Shown piece after piece: positions 45,837 to 53,910 of a DNA stretch of 64,000 bases; the stretch's first letter is position 1; each line of letters starts with the position of its first letter. The stretch is from Ancylobacter pratisalsi. GTDB lineage: Bacteria > Pseudomonadota > Alphaproteobacteria > Rhizobiales > Xanthobacteraceae. Location of the stretch: contig NZ_CP048630.1 of assembly GCF_010669125.1 (NCBI RefSeq), positions 1,426,001-1,490,000 of the forward strand, read 5' to 3'. Position numbers and translations under genes: made by a program. The notes beneath the pieces are model-generated. The model searched no databases, was not told where the DNA came from, and saw only the letters and a list, made by a program, of their open reading frames with translations.

Positions 45837-47015
45837 ATGCCCATCGCGCTGTTTGCGCTCACCGTGGCGGCCTATGCCATCGGCACGACGGAGTTCGTCA
45901 TCGTCGGCCTGCTGCCCACGGTCGCGAGCGATCTTCACATCGACCTGCCGCTCGCCGGCCTCATCGTCAGCGTCTATGCGCTCGGCGTCACCTTTGGCGC
46001 GCCGGTGCTCACCGCGCTGACCGGGCGCCTGCCGCGCAAGACGCTGCTGCTCGGGCTGATGGCGCTGTTCATCGTCGGCAATGCCGGCGCGGCACTCAGC
46101 CCGGACTATGCGAGCCTGCTGATCGCGCGGGTGGTCTCGGCTTTCGCCCATGGTGTGTTCTTCTCGGTCGGCGCCACCATCGCCGCCGATCTCGTGGCGC
46201 CGAACCGGCGGGCCTCGGCCATCGCCCTGATGTTCATGGGGCTGACGGTCGCCATCGTCACCGGCGTGCCGCTCGGCACCTTTATCGGCCAGAGCTTCGG
46301 CTGGCGCGCCACCTTCGTCGGCGTTGCCGGGCTCGGCGCTGTCGCCTTCCTCGCCATCGCCATGCTCCTGCCGTCCAATCTCAGCCGCCCGGAGCCGGCG
46401 AGCCTGCTCGACCAGGTGCGGGTGCTCTCCAGCGGCCGCCTTCTGCTGGTCTATGCCATGACCGCGCTCGGCTATGGCGGCACCTTCGTCGCCTTCACCT
46501 ATCTCGCCGCGATCCTTGAGCAGTTCACCGGTTTCCAGGCCCACGCGGTCAGCCTGATCCTCGTCCTCTACGGGCTGGCGATCGCGGCCGGCAATCTGCT
46601 GGGCGGGCGCTTCGCCGACCACAACCCGGTCAAGGCACTGACGGTGCTGTTTCTGGCGCAGGCGGTGGTGCTGGCGCTGTTCGGCTTCACCATGTTCTCC
46701 CCCGTGCCGGCGCTGATCACGCTGGTGGCGCTCGGCTTCCTGTCCTTCGCCAACGTGCCCGGCCTTCAGATCTACGTGGTGGAACTCGCCCGCATCCACC
46801 GTCCCGGCGCGGTGGACGTCGCCTCGGCGCTGAACATCGCCGCGTTCAATCTCGGCATCGCCATCGGCGCCTGGGTCGGCGGGCTGGTGGTCGCCTCCAG
46901 GTTCGGCCTTTCCGCCACGCCCTTCGTTGGTGCGGTCCTCGTTGCGCTGGCGCTGATCGCCACCATGTTGAGCGGAGCGCTCGACCGCCGCGCACTCACC
47001 ACGCAGACCGCCTGA
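45837..47015 (+). CDS. MFS transporter, AraJ/YdhP-like
   Basis: 392 residues, twelve predicted helices. ALTVAAYAIGTTEFVIVGLLPTVASDL is the AraJ-type start; GRLPRKTLLLGL is the loop 2-3 motif. Members of this group export sugars or drugs; substrate unknown. The aldo/keto reductase follows after 16 bases, so both are probably one LysR-controlled transcript. Confidence 0.9.
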   Translation: MPIALFALTVAAYAIGTTEFVIVGLLPTVASDLHIDLPLAGLIVSVYALGVTFGAPVLTALTGRLPRKTLLLGLMALFIVGNAGAALSPDYASLLIARVVSAFAHGVFFSVGATIAADLVAPNRRASAIALMFMGLTVAIVTGVPLGTFIGQSFGWRATFVGVAGLGAVAFLAIAMLLPSNLSRPEPASLLDQVRVLSSGRLLLVYAMTALGYGGTFVAFTYLAAILEQFTGFQAHAVSLILVLYGLAIAAGNLLGGRFADHNPVKALTVLFLAQAVVLALFGFTMFSPVPALITLVALGFLSFANVPGLQIYVVELARIHRPGAVDVASALNIAAFNLGIAIGAWVGGLVVASRFGLSATPFVGAVLVALALIATMLSGALDRRALTTQTA

Positions 47016-47031
47016 AAATCAGGAGTTTCCC

Positions 47032-47865
47032 GTGAACACATTCGTCAGCGCCAATGGCGCCAGGATTCCCGCGCTCGGCTTCGGTACCTTCCGCATGCCC
47101 GGCCCCGACACGCTGCGCATGGTGCCCCATGCCCTCAAGGTCGGTTTCCGCCACATCGACACCGCGCAGATCTACGGCAACGAAGCCGAGGTCGGCGAAG
47201 GCATTGCGACCTCCGGCGTGCCGCGCGGCGAAATTTTCCTCACCACCAAGGTGTGGGTCGACAAATACGCCCGCGCCGACCTCATCGCCTCGGTCGACGA
47301 GAGCCTGAAAAAGCTGCGTACCGATTATGTCGACCTGCTGCTGCTGCACTGGCCCGCCGGCGCCGCGCTGCCCGAGCCGGTTGGCGCGCTCAACGAGGTG
47401 GTACGCGCGGGCAAGGTGCGCCACATCGGCGTGAGCAATTTCAACACCGCGCAGATGGCCGAGGCGCGCAGGCTCAGCGACGCCCCGCTCGTCACCAACC
47501 AGATCGAGTACCACCCCTATGTCGACCAGAGCGTGGTCGTGAATGCGGCCCGCGCGGCGGGCATGTGCATCACCGCCTATTACGCCATGGCCGACGGCAA
47601 GGTGTTCGCCGACCCGGTGCTGAAGGAGATCGCGGCGGCGAAGGGGCGCAGCGTCGCTCAGGTGGTGCTGCGCTGGGTGATCCAGCAGGAGGGTCTCGTC
47701 GCCCTGTCGAAGACGGCGACGGAGGCGCGGGTCGCGGAGAACTTCGCCATCTTCGACTTCGAGCTGACCGCCGAGGAGATGGCCGCCATCCACGCCCTCG
47801 CCCGCCCGGACGGGCGCATTCTCAACCCTAAGGGGCTCGCCCCCACATGGGATCCCCCTGCCTGA
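47032..47865 (+). CDS. Aldo/keto reductase (DkgB-like)
   Basis: 277 residues. PALGFGTFRM, HIDTAQIYGNEAEVGEGI (Asp/Tyr of the catalytic tetrad), KVWVDKY (Lys), LLLLHWP (His) and GVSNFNTAQM are AKR5-type landmarks. It reduces 2,5-diketogluconate, methylglyoxal or related carbonyls in characterised relatives. GTG start at 47032 with AGGAG seven bases upstream. Confidence 0.92.
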   Translation: MNTFVSANGARIPALGFGTFRMPGPDTLRMVPHALKVGFRHIDTAQIYGNEAEVGEGIATSGVPRGEIFLTTKVWVDKYARADLIASVDESLKKLRTDYVDLLLLHWPAGAALPEPVGALNEVVRAGKVRHIGVSNFNTAQMAEARRLSDAPLVTNQIEYHPYVDQSVVVNAARAAGMCITAYYAMADGKVFADPVLKEIAAAKGRSVAQVVLRWVIQQEGLVALSKTATEARVAENFAIFDFELTAEEMAAIHALARPDGRILNPKGLAPTWDPPA

Positions 47866-47900
47866 GGCGCTCCCGGCCTTTTTCCACCCCAAGACCCATG

Positions 47901-47933
47901 GTCCGCGCCATTCCTGATTGGAATGGCGCGGAC
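47901..47933. promoter_or_regulatory. 13-bp perfect inverted repeat upstream of tetR
   Basis: GTCCGCGCCATTC (47901-47913) and GAATGGCGCGGAC (47921-47933), 7-base spacer. It lies 35 bases after the aldo/keto reductase stop and 54 bases before the TetR start. No T-run follows. Either an autoregulatory TetR operator or a terminator hairpin. Confidence 0.55.
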
Positions 47934-47987
47934 TTCGTGCTGATAGGGGGGGGACGGCCGTCAAGGACGCGACAGCGGAGGAACAGT

Positions 47988-48578
47988 GTGCGGGTTTCAA
48001 AGGAAAAAGTCGTCGAGCACCGGCATGCCATACTGGAGACGGCATCGCGGCTGTTCCGCGAACGCGGCATCGAGAATGTCAGCGTTGCCGAGATCATGAA
48101 GGCCAGCGGGCTGACGCATGGCGCCTTCTACGGTCATTTCCGCTCCAAGGCCGACCTTGCGGAGCAGGCCTTCCTCACCGCCGGCGCCCAGACCCACGCC
48201 ACCATGCTGGCCGAAGAAAGCCTGGACGCGATCATCGCGGACTATCTCTCGCCGCGTCACCGCGACACGCCCGCGCGCGGCTGCCCCATTCCGGCGCTGT
48301 GCGGGGAAATCGCCCGCCAGTCGCCCGCCTTTCAGGACGCCTTCGCGCGCACGACCAACGACGTCATCGCCGAGATCGAGCGCCGGATCACGGAGCCCGA
48401 CCCCGTGGCCCGGCGCCGCGAGGCGGTCGCCGCGTTCGCCACCCTGGTCGGGGCGGTCACTCTGGCGCGCGGCGTCGCGCAGGGCGATGCGGAGCTGTCG
48501 GACGAGATCCTCGACGCGGCCCGCACGCGGCTCGCCGAGACCCTCGCGGCGGACAGACCGGAAGACGACCCCCGCTGA
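47988..48578 (+). CDS. TetR-family transcriptional regulator
   Basis: 196 residues. AILETASRLFRERGIENVSVAEIMKASGLTHGAFYGHFRSKADLAEQAF is a complete TetR HTH. Start is GTG at 47988 (VRVSKEKVVEHR) with GGAGGA upstream; the frame is open further back but without family match. The C-terminal ligand domain has Cys residues in CPIPALCGEIARQSPAF, as in YjdC/TetR_C_11-type members. Target unknown. Confidence 0.92.
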   Translation: MRVSKEKVVEHRHAILETASRLFRERGIENVSVAEIMKASGLTHGAFYGHFRSKADLAEQAFLTAGAQTHATMLAEESLDAIIADYLSPRHRDTPARGCPIPALCGEIARQSPAFQDAFARTTNDVIAEIERRITEPDPVARRREAVAAFATLVGAVTLARGVAQGDAELSDEILDAARTRLAETLAADRPEDDPR

Positions 48579-48652
48579 ACGACGTATTGCCCCCGCCCGA
48601 GGCCTCGGGGGAGAACGGAGCACGGCGTTCCAGCGCAGGGTGTTCCGCAGGC

Positions 48653-49258
48653 ATGACGATCCAGATCCTTCAGGACTTTCGCGGCCAGCGGGTGGAGGTG
48701 ATCCACCCGCCCGGCGAGGAGCGCGCGGACCTTGTCGAGCATCTGCGGCGCATCGGCTGCGCGGTCGAGGTCAGCTGGCCGGTTCCGCGCGACTGGCCGA
48801 TGGCGGACATCGTGCTCCTGGCCATGGACCCGGAGGAACGCGCGGCGATCCTCGCCCTGTTCGAGCCGCGCTCGTCCTCGCGCCCCATGCTGGTCGCGCT
48901 GGTCGGCGCCGATGACCCCTTCGCCCTGCAGCTGGTGCTGGAATCAGGGGCGATGGCGGTGATCGAGAAGCCGGTCCGGCCGTTCAGCCTGCTGACCAAT
49001 CTCGCGATCGCGCGCACCGTGTGGCTGGAGCGCGAGGCGGCCAGGAAGACCATCGCCAAGCTGGAGCGCAAGCTTGGCGGCATGCAGAAAATCCAGCGCG
49101 CCAAGAGCATTCTGATGGCGTTCCAGGGCATTTCGGAGGAGGACGCCTACCAGAGCATCCGCCGCCAGGCCATGGCCAAGCGGGTGCCGATCGAGGACAT
49201 GGCGCTCGTCATCATCAACGCCAGCGAACACTTGAACTACCGACCCAAGGATGCTTAA
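48653..49258 (+). CDS. amiR: AmiR-like ANTAR antiterminator with pseudo-receiver
   Basis: 201 residues. N-terminal 120 residues resemble AmiR (VIHPPGEERADLVEHLRRIGCAVEVSWPVP), a receiver fold lacking the phospho-acceptor aspartate. A coiled coil follows (RKTIAKLERKLGGMQKIQRAK), then the ANTAR domain KSILMAFQGISEEDAYQSIRRQAMAKRVPIEDMALVII. ANTAR proteins bind paired hexaloop hairpins in leader RNA and block termination; such hairpins are present just downstream, before amiE. The partner sensor AmiC is not in the neighbourhood. Confidence 0.92.
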   Translation: MTIQILQDFRGQRVEVIHPPGEERADLVEHLRRIGCAVEVSWPVPRDWPMADIVLLAMDPEERAAILALFEPRSSSRPMLVALVGADDPFALQLVLESGAMAVIEKPVRPFSLLTNLAIARTVWLEREAARKTIAKLERKLGGMQKIQRAKSILMAFQGISEEDAYQSIRRQAMAKRVPIEDMALVIINASEHLNYRPKDA

Positions 49259-49311
49259 TTTCCCAGCAGGATGAGGTGTGAGCAGAAAGCGCGCACCTCG
49301 TTCTTTTGCCC

Positions 49312-49383
49312 GGCCACCAATGACGCTGGCCAGGCGTGGCAATGCAGCCCGAAAGGTTCGCGAGAACCTGTCGGGCTTTTTTT
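49312..49383 (+). promoter_or_regulatory. ANTAR-responsive antitermination leader of amiE (P1, P2 and terminator)
   Basis: P1: GGCCACC-[AATGAC]-GCTGGCC at 49312-49331. P2: CGTGGC-[AATGCA]-GCCCG at 49335-49351 (one bulged T). Both loops are six bases with A at 1 and G at 4, the ANTAR hallmark. The intrinsic terminator is GCCCGA (49347-49352) pairing with TCGGGC (49371-49376), with inner AGGTTC/GAACCT and seven T (49377-49383). P2's 3' strand is the terminator's 5' strand, so they exclude each other. An extra 8-bp hairpin lies upstream at 49273-49299. Confidence 0.85.
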
Positions 49384-49536
49384 GTGCCTGAAACCGGGCG
49401 GGACACTGCCGTCGCCACCGGATCAGGTCCCTGCCCATTGCCGGTGCGCACAGCCGCCGGCGCCTTTCTTGTGTCCCAGAACGCAGGGCCTGCCGCCTGC
49501 GAAGGCGGCTTCGTGCCTTCACGCGAGGAGAAGACC

Positions 49537-50574
49537 ATGTTGCACGGCGACGTATCCAGCAGCAAAGACACCGTCGGTGTCGCGGTGGTGAACTACAAGA
49601 TGCCGCGGCTGCACACCAAAGCCGAGGTCCTCGCCAACGCGAAGAAGATCGCGGACATGCTCGTGGGCATGAAGGTCGGCCTGCCGGGCATGGACCTTGT
49701 CATCTTCCCGGAATACTCGACCCACGGGATCATGTACGACAGCAAGGAGATGTACGACACCGCCTCCACCGTGCCGGGCGAGGAGACCGAGATCTTCGCC
49801 GAGGCCTGCCGCAAGGCCAAGGTGTGGGGCGTGTTCTCGCTCACCGGCGAGCAGCATGAGGAGCACCCCAACAAGGCGCCCTACAACACGCTGATCCTGA
49901 TGAACGACAAGGGCGAGATCGTCCAGAAGTACCGCAAGATCATGCCATGGGTGCCGATCGAGGGCTGGTATCCGGGCAATTGCACCTATGTCTCGGAAGG
50001 CCCCAAGGGCCTGAAGGTCTCGCTCATCATCTGCGACGACGGCAACTATCCCGAAATCTGGCGCGACTGCGCAATGAAGGGCGCCGAGCTTATCGTGCGC
50101 TGCCAGGGCTATATGTATCCGGCTAAGGAACAGCAGATCCTGATGTCGAAGGCCATGGCCTTCGCCAACAACACCTATGTCGCGGTCGCCAACGCCTCGG
50201 GCTTCGACGGCGTGTACTCGTACTTCGGCCACTCGGCGATCATCGGCTTCGACGGCCGCACGCTCGGCGAATGCGGCGAGGAGGATTACGGCATCCAGTA
50301 CGCCGCGCTGTCCACCTCGCTGATCCGCGACGCACGCAAGAACATGCAGTCCGAGAACCACCTCTTCAAGCTGGTCCATCGCGGCTACACCGGCATGATC
50401 AACTCCGGCGAGGGCGACAAGGGCGTGGCGGCCTGCCCCTACGACTTCTACAAGAAGTGGGTCGCCGACCCCGAGGGCACGCGCGAAATGGTGGAATCCT
50501 TCACCCGGCCGATGGTCGGCACCGAGGAATGCCCGATCGAGGGCATCCCCAACCCCGACACCGCCCATCGCTGA
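49537..50574 (+). CDS. amiE: Aliphatic amidase
   Basis: 345 residues, nearly full-length match in order to Pseudomonas AmiE ([24 protein letters not shown] at the start). Nitrilase triad Glu59 (FPEYST), Lys134 (YRKIMPW) and Cys166 ([14 protein letters not shown]) sits at the very same numbers. It hydrolyses short aliphatic amides (acetamide, propionamide) to acid and ammonia. GAGGAG precedes the ATG at 49537. The C-terminus carries [14 protein letters not shown]. Formamidase AmiF is a relative; the MRHGDI-like start and leader favour AmiE. Confidence 0.95.
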   Translation: MLHGDVSSSKDTVGVAVVNYKMPRLHTKAEVLANAKKIADMLVGMKVGLPGMDLVIFPEYSTHGIMYDSKEMYDTASTVPGEETEIFAEACRKAKVWGVFSLTGEQHEEHPNKAPYNTLILMNDKGEIVQKYRKIMPWVPIEGWYPGNCTYVSEGPKGLKVSLIICDDGNYPEIWRDCAMKGAELIVRCQGYMYPAKEQQILMSKAMAFANNTYVAVANASGFDGVYSYFGHSAIIGFDGRTLGECGEEDYGIQYAALSTSLIRDARKNMQSENHLFKLVHRGYTGMINSGEGDKGVAACPYDFYKKWVADPEGTREMVESFTRPMVGTEECPIEGIPNPDTAHR

Positions 50575-50586
50575 CGCGCAACGGGG

Positions 50587-50605
50587 CGGCGGGTCTCTCC
50601 CGCCG
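50587..50605. terminator. Hairpin between convergent amiE and VWA gene
   Basis: CGGCGGG (50587-50593) with CCCGCCG (50599-50605), 5-base loop, in the 35-base gap between two stop codons. No T-run; likely shared terminator. Confidence 0.55.
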
Positions 50606-50609
50606 TCCC

Positions 50610-52892
50610 TCAGCGTCGCGCCAGCCGGAAATACAGTTCGGAAAGCCGCATCGGCAGGTCTTCCACCCGGCGCACCGGCATGGCGTTCGCCTTGCCGAAG
50701 ATACGCGGCCCGGAGCCGACCCCGGCGGGGTCGAGCATGACGCCGAACGTGTCGATGCCCCTGGCCCGCAGCGCCTTCACCGCGCGGCTGGCGTCGGTCA
50801 CGAGATCCTGCGCCGCGACGTCGATGTCGGACGGCTCGCCATCGCTCACCACCAGCACCAGCTTGCGGAAGCTGCGCACGCGCGCGATCTCCGCCCCCGC
50901 GTGACGCAGCGCGGCGCCGAGCCGGGTCGACAGCCCCGAGCCGAGCCCGGCAAGCCGGCTCGCCGCGTCCCCGTCATAGCCCTCCTCGAAGCCCTTCACC
51001 GTCGTGACCTGAACATCGCCCCGCCCCGCCGAGGCGAAAGCGAGCAGCGCGAAGGCATCCCCGAGCTGTTGCAGCGCCCCCGCCAGCATCGCGACCGCCA
51101 GCTTTTCGGTATCCAGCACGCTGGTCCCGTCCGGCAGGCGTTCGCGCGTCGACTGGGAAGTGTCGACCAGCACCAGCACGGCAAGGTCGCGCTGGTTCAG
51201 CACCGTGGAGCGGAACACCCGCATGTCCGGCACGTCGCCAGCCCGCCGGGCGATGGCAGCATCGATGGCGGCGTCGATATCGAGATCGGCGCCCTCCACC
51301 TGCCGCCGCAGCCGCGAGGCCCGCCCCACCTTGGCGCCCCGCACCAGTCGCGCGATGCGCGCCCGCACCGGGCCCGCCCGGTCGAGAGCCCGTTGCAAGG
51401 CCCGCGCATCGCCGGGCTTCGGCATCATGGCACGGACACTGGTCCAGTCGGGACGCTCGATTCCCGCCGTGCCATCCCATTCGGGATAGCTCGCCACCAC
51501 CACGCCCTCGCTGGGCGAGACGGCAGGCCGCGCCCGCCCTGTCGGCTCGGGCGCGGGGGCCTCGTCAACCGTGCCGCCCTCCTCCTCGCGGCGCTCGACC
51601 CGCGCGGCATCGACGGCAACCTCCACCTCGTCGCTGACCTCGGGGTCGATGTCGCTGAAATCCCAGATGCCCAGCCCATCGTCGCGATAGACCGGCTCGA
51701 TCACATGGCCGCGGTCATCGAAGCGGATGCGGCGCTGGCCGACATCATTGGCGAGCCGGGTGCCGATCTCGAGGCTGATGGCGGGATCGGCGATCCGCTC
51801 CCGTGCCTCGTCGAACAGCCGCTGCGCCTTTCCCACCAGTTCGTCGGGATCCTCATAACCCTCATCGAACAGACCGCGCGCCACACGCGCCAGAAGCGCC
51901 GCCACCGTCGGCCCGTCTTCCGGGCTCGCGTTATGATAGGGCGCCCAGAGCCGGCGCAGGCCCGGATAGCGGCTCATCGCCAGCGCCTCGACCCGCGCAT
52001 CCTCCACCAGCGTCGCCAGCGCGATCTGCACCGGCTTGAATGTGCCAATCGGGAAACGGGGATTGCCGAAAGCCAGATGCGCGCCGGCATGCACCGCCGC
52101 CGCGAGATAGAGCCGGCGCGCCGCCTCCCCGTCAAAGCCCTGGAATACCGCCGGCATGCGGATCACCGGGCCGGCAAGGTTCACCCGCCGCGGGCCGTCG
52201 CGGGCGATCGGGGGAAGCGGCTGGAGCTGGACAGCGAGCGCGGGGCCCCAGAGCGCGGCCAGCACCTTCTTCAGCTCGCCCTCAAGATCGGCGAAGCCCG
52301 GCTCCGCACCGATACGCTCGGCAAGGCTCCGCGCCAGCCCGTCCTCCAGCGCGAAGAAGGACTTGCGGCGTTCACGGTCGCGCCCGGACGCCCGGATGCC
52401 GGCGTCGATGAAGCCCTCGAACGCCGCCACATGGCCCGGCAGCAGCACCGTCTGAACGCGCGCCGCCAGCGGTTCCACACTTTCCGGGGCCGCGCCGGCG
52501 AGCTTCACCAGCGCCCGCCACCACACCGCCCGCTCCCCCGCATCCACAAGGCGCGGTTCGATCCGGACAAAGGCGTCCAGCCCAGCGATCGCCGCCTTAG
52601 CGCCAGCCTCTCGGCAGATCGCGGCGGCCTGTCCGCCCATCGCGCCGAGGCTCTCAACGTCGAGCCGGCCGGCGGTCTCCATGCTGGCCCGCCAGAACGC
52701 CAGCAGGCAGCTCGCGCCGGCATTGGCGTCGATGAGCGCCAACGCCCCCCGCGCCCAGGGCTCAAGCCCATCGGGGTCGTAGCGGGCCGCCAGCCGGCCA
52801 CGCACCTCTTCGAAAGGCGCGCGCAGCGTCTCCCGGCCGCGCATCAGGCCGGCGAGCCGCGCCATCGCCTCGTGCCCGACGGGCGCACTCAT
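50610..52892 (-). CDS. CbbO/NorD-family VWA-domain protein
   Basis: 760 residues. The C-terminal 200 residues are a von Willebrand A domain with MIDAS start LVLVDTSQSTRERL and VVSDGEPSDID. The N-terminal and middle parts are alpha-helical, with FDDRGHVIEPVYRDDGLGIWDFSDIDPEV in the centre. CbbO and NorD act with an AAA+ partner to remodel Rubisco or nitric-oxide reductase. The length is nearer CbbO (about 780) than NorD (about 630). ATG overlaps the AAA+ gene stop. The open frame continues far upstream in a shadow of the AAA+ gene, which I exclude. Confidence 0.86.
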   Translation of the reverse strand: MSAPVGHEAMARLAGLMRGRETLRAPFEEVRGRLAARYDPDGLEPWARGALALIDANAGASCLLAFWRASMETAGRLDVESLGAMGGQAAAICREAGAKAAIAGLDAFVRIEPRLVDAGERAVWWRALVKLAGAAPESVEPLAARVQTVLLPGHVAAFEGFIDAGIRASGRDRERRKSFFALEDGLARSLAERIGAEPGFADLEGELKKVLAALWGPALAVQLQPLPPIARDGPRRVNLAGPVIRMPAVFQGFDGEAARRLYLAAAVHAGAHLAFGNPRFPIGTFKPVQIALATLVEDARVEALAMSRYPGLRRLWAPYHNASPEDGPTVAALLARVARGLFDEGYEDPDELVGKAQRLFDEARERIADPAISLEIGTRLANDVGQRRIRFDDRGHVIEPVYRDDGLGIWDFSDIDPEVSDEVEVAVDAARVERREEEGGTVDEAPAPEPTGRARPAVSPSEGVVVASYPEWDGTAGIERPDWTSVRAMMPKPGDARALQRALDRAGPVRARIARLVRGAKVGRASRLRRQVEGADLDIDAAIDAAIARRAGDVPDMRVFRSTVLNQRDLAVLVLVDTSQSTRERLPDGTSVLDTEKLAVAMLAGALQQLGDAFALLAFASAGRGDVQVTTVKGFEEGYDGDAASRLAGLGSGLSTRLGAALRHAGAEIARVRSFRKLVLVVSDGEPSDIDVAAQDLVTDASRAVKALRARGIDTFGVMLDPAGVGSGPRIFGKANAMPVRRVEDLPMRLSELYFRLARR

Positions 52893-53701
52893 GGAAGGCA
52901 GGCGGCGATCGCCGAACCGAGCGCCTGGCGCACGTCCGCGTCGTCGGTGATCGGCAGGACGATGCCCGCATGCACCGCCGCCTCCAGCGGTATGCCGGCG
53001 GCGGCAAGGCGACCGGCATGGATCAGCATCCGGGTCGAGGCGCCCTCGTCCAGCCCCTGCCCGCGCAGGTTCCGCGAACAGGCGGCGATGGCGACCAGCG
53101 TGTGCGCCAGCGCGGTGTCCGCGCCCGCCTCGCGCATCACGATCTCGGCTTCCAGCGCGGGCGTGGGATAATCGAAATCGATGGCGATGAAGCGCTGCTT
53201 GGTGGACTCCTTCAGGTCCTTCACCGCGCTCTGGTAGCCGGGATTGTAGGAGATCACGAGCTGGAAGTCGGAGTGCGCCGGGATCAGCTCGCCGCGCTTT
53301 TCCAGCGGCAGAATGCGCCGCGCATCGGTCAGCGGATGGATCACCACCGTGGTGTCCTGCCGCGCCTCGACGATCTCGTCGAGATAGCAGATGCCGCCAT
53401 GGCGCACCGCCTGTGTCAGCGGCCCGTCGTGCCACACCGTGCCTTCCGGCGTCAGCAGGAAGCGGCCGGCGAGGTCGGCGGCGGTCATGTCCTCATGGGC
53501 GGCCACGGTGATCAGCGGCTGGTGCAGGCGCCACGCCATGTATTCGACGAAACGCGTCTTGCCGCAGCCGGTCGGCCCCTTGAGCATCACCGGCAGGCGA
53601 TGACGCCAGGCGGCTTCGAACACCGCCACCTCCTCGCCCACGGGCCGGTAATAGGGCTCGGCGGCAATGCGGTAAGCGGAAAGATCGGCGTCGACGAGCA
53701 T
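52889..53701 (-). CDS. CbbQ/NorQ/GpvN-family MoxR AAA+ ATPase
   Basis: 270 residues. Walker A GPTGCGKT (42-49), Walker B CYLDE (105-109), and the family insert HPLTDARRILPLEKRGELIPAHSDFQLVISYNPGYQ, then STRMLIHAGRLAAAGIPL. Starts YYRPVGEEVAVFEAAW as in CbbQ/NirQ. It forms the ATPase ring that pulls on the client with its VWA partner. No cbbLS, nor or nir gene is in the window. Confidence 0.9.
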   Translation of the reverse strand: MLVDADLSAYRIAAEPYYRPVGEEVAVFEAAWRHRLPVMLKGPTGCGKTRFVEYMAWRLHQPLITVAAHEDMTAADLAGRFLLTPEGTVWHDGPLTQAVRHGGICYLDEIVEARQDTTVVIHPLTDARRILPLEKRGELIPAHSDFQLVISYNPGYQSAVKDLKESTKQRFIAIDFDYPTPALEAEIVMREAGADTALAHTLVAIAACSRNLRGQGLDEGASTRMLIHAGRLAAAGIPLEAAVHAGIVLPITDDADVRQALGSAIAACLP

Positions 53702-53713
53702 TCGTAGGGGTCT

Positions 53714-53797
53714 CCGCGAATGGATCCACGGGCATGCCCCGGCGTGCAGGGACCGCCCCGGAAAGGGCTGTCGGCACTCCCTGCCGCGAATGGATCC
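53714..53797. repeat. 14-bp direct repeat flanking a 56-bp spacer with inverted arms
   Basis: CCGCGAATGGATCC occurs exactly at 53714-53727 and 53784-53797. The spacer contains GCAGGGA (near 53747) and TCCCTGC (53778-53784) as inverted arms and a GGGGCATGCCC-like palindrome. It lies in the 209-base gap upstream of the AAA+ gene. It may be regulatory or an insertion remnant. Confidence 0.7.
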
Positions 53798-53910
53798 CGA
53801 CGCCGCTGTCGCGATCCGCGCTGATTAGAAATCAGATATGCCGCGCCGCACAAGAGGGAAGTGCGCACATGCGCACCGCCCGCTCTTGCCTCTCGCGCCG
53901 CGGTCCCGGA

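Noticed and set aside
47881..47987. TetR start at an upstream ATG (47847)
   Set aside because: The extra 47 residues cover the inverted repeat and intergenic sequence and have no TetR similarity; GTG at 47988 with GGAGGA is better.
50271..53171. 966-codon open frame antisense to the VWA/AAA+ pair
   Set aside because: Overlaps the end of amiE and two coupled genes; residues are Arg/His/Pro-rich with no motif.
52893..53435. N-terminal extension of the VWA protein into the AAA+ gene
   Set aside because: The open frame continues upstream, but those residues are an out-of-frame reading of the AAA+ gene; the ATGA overlap at 52892 gives the proper start.
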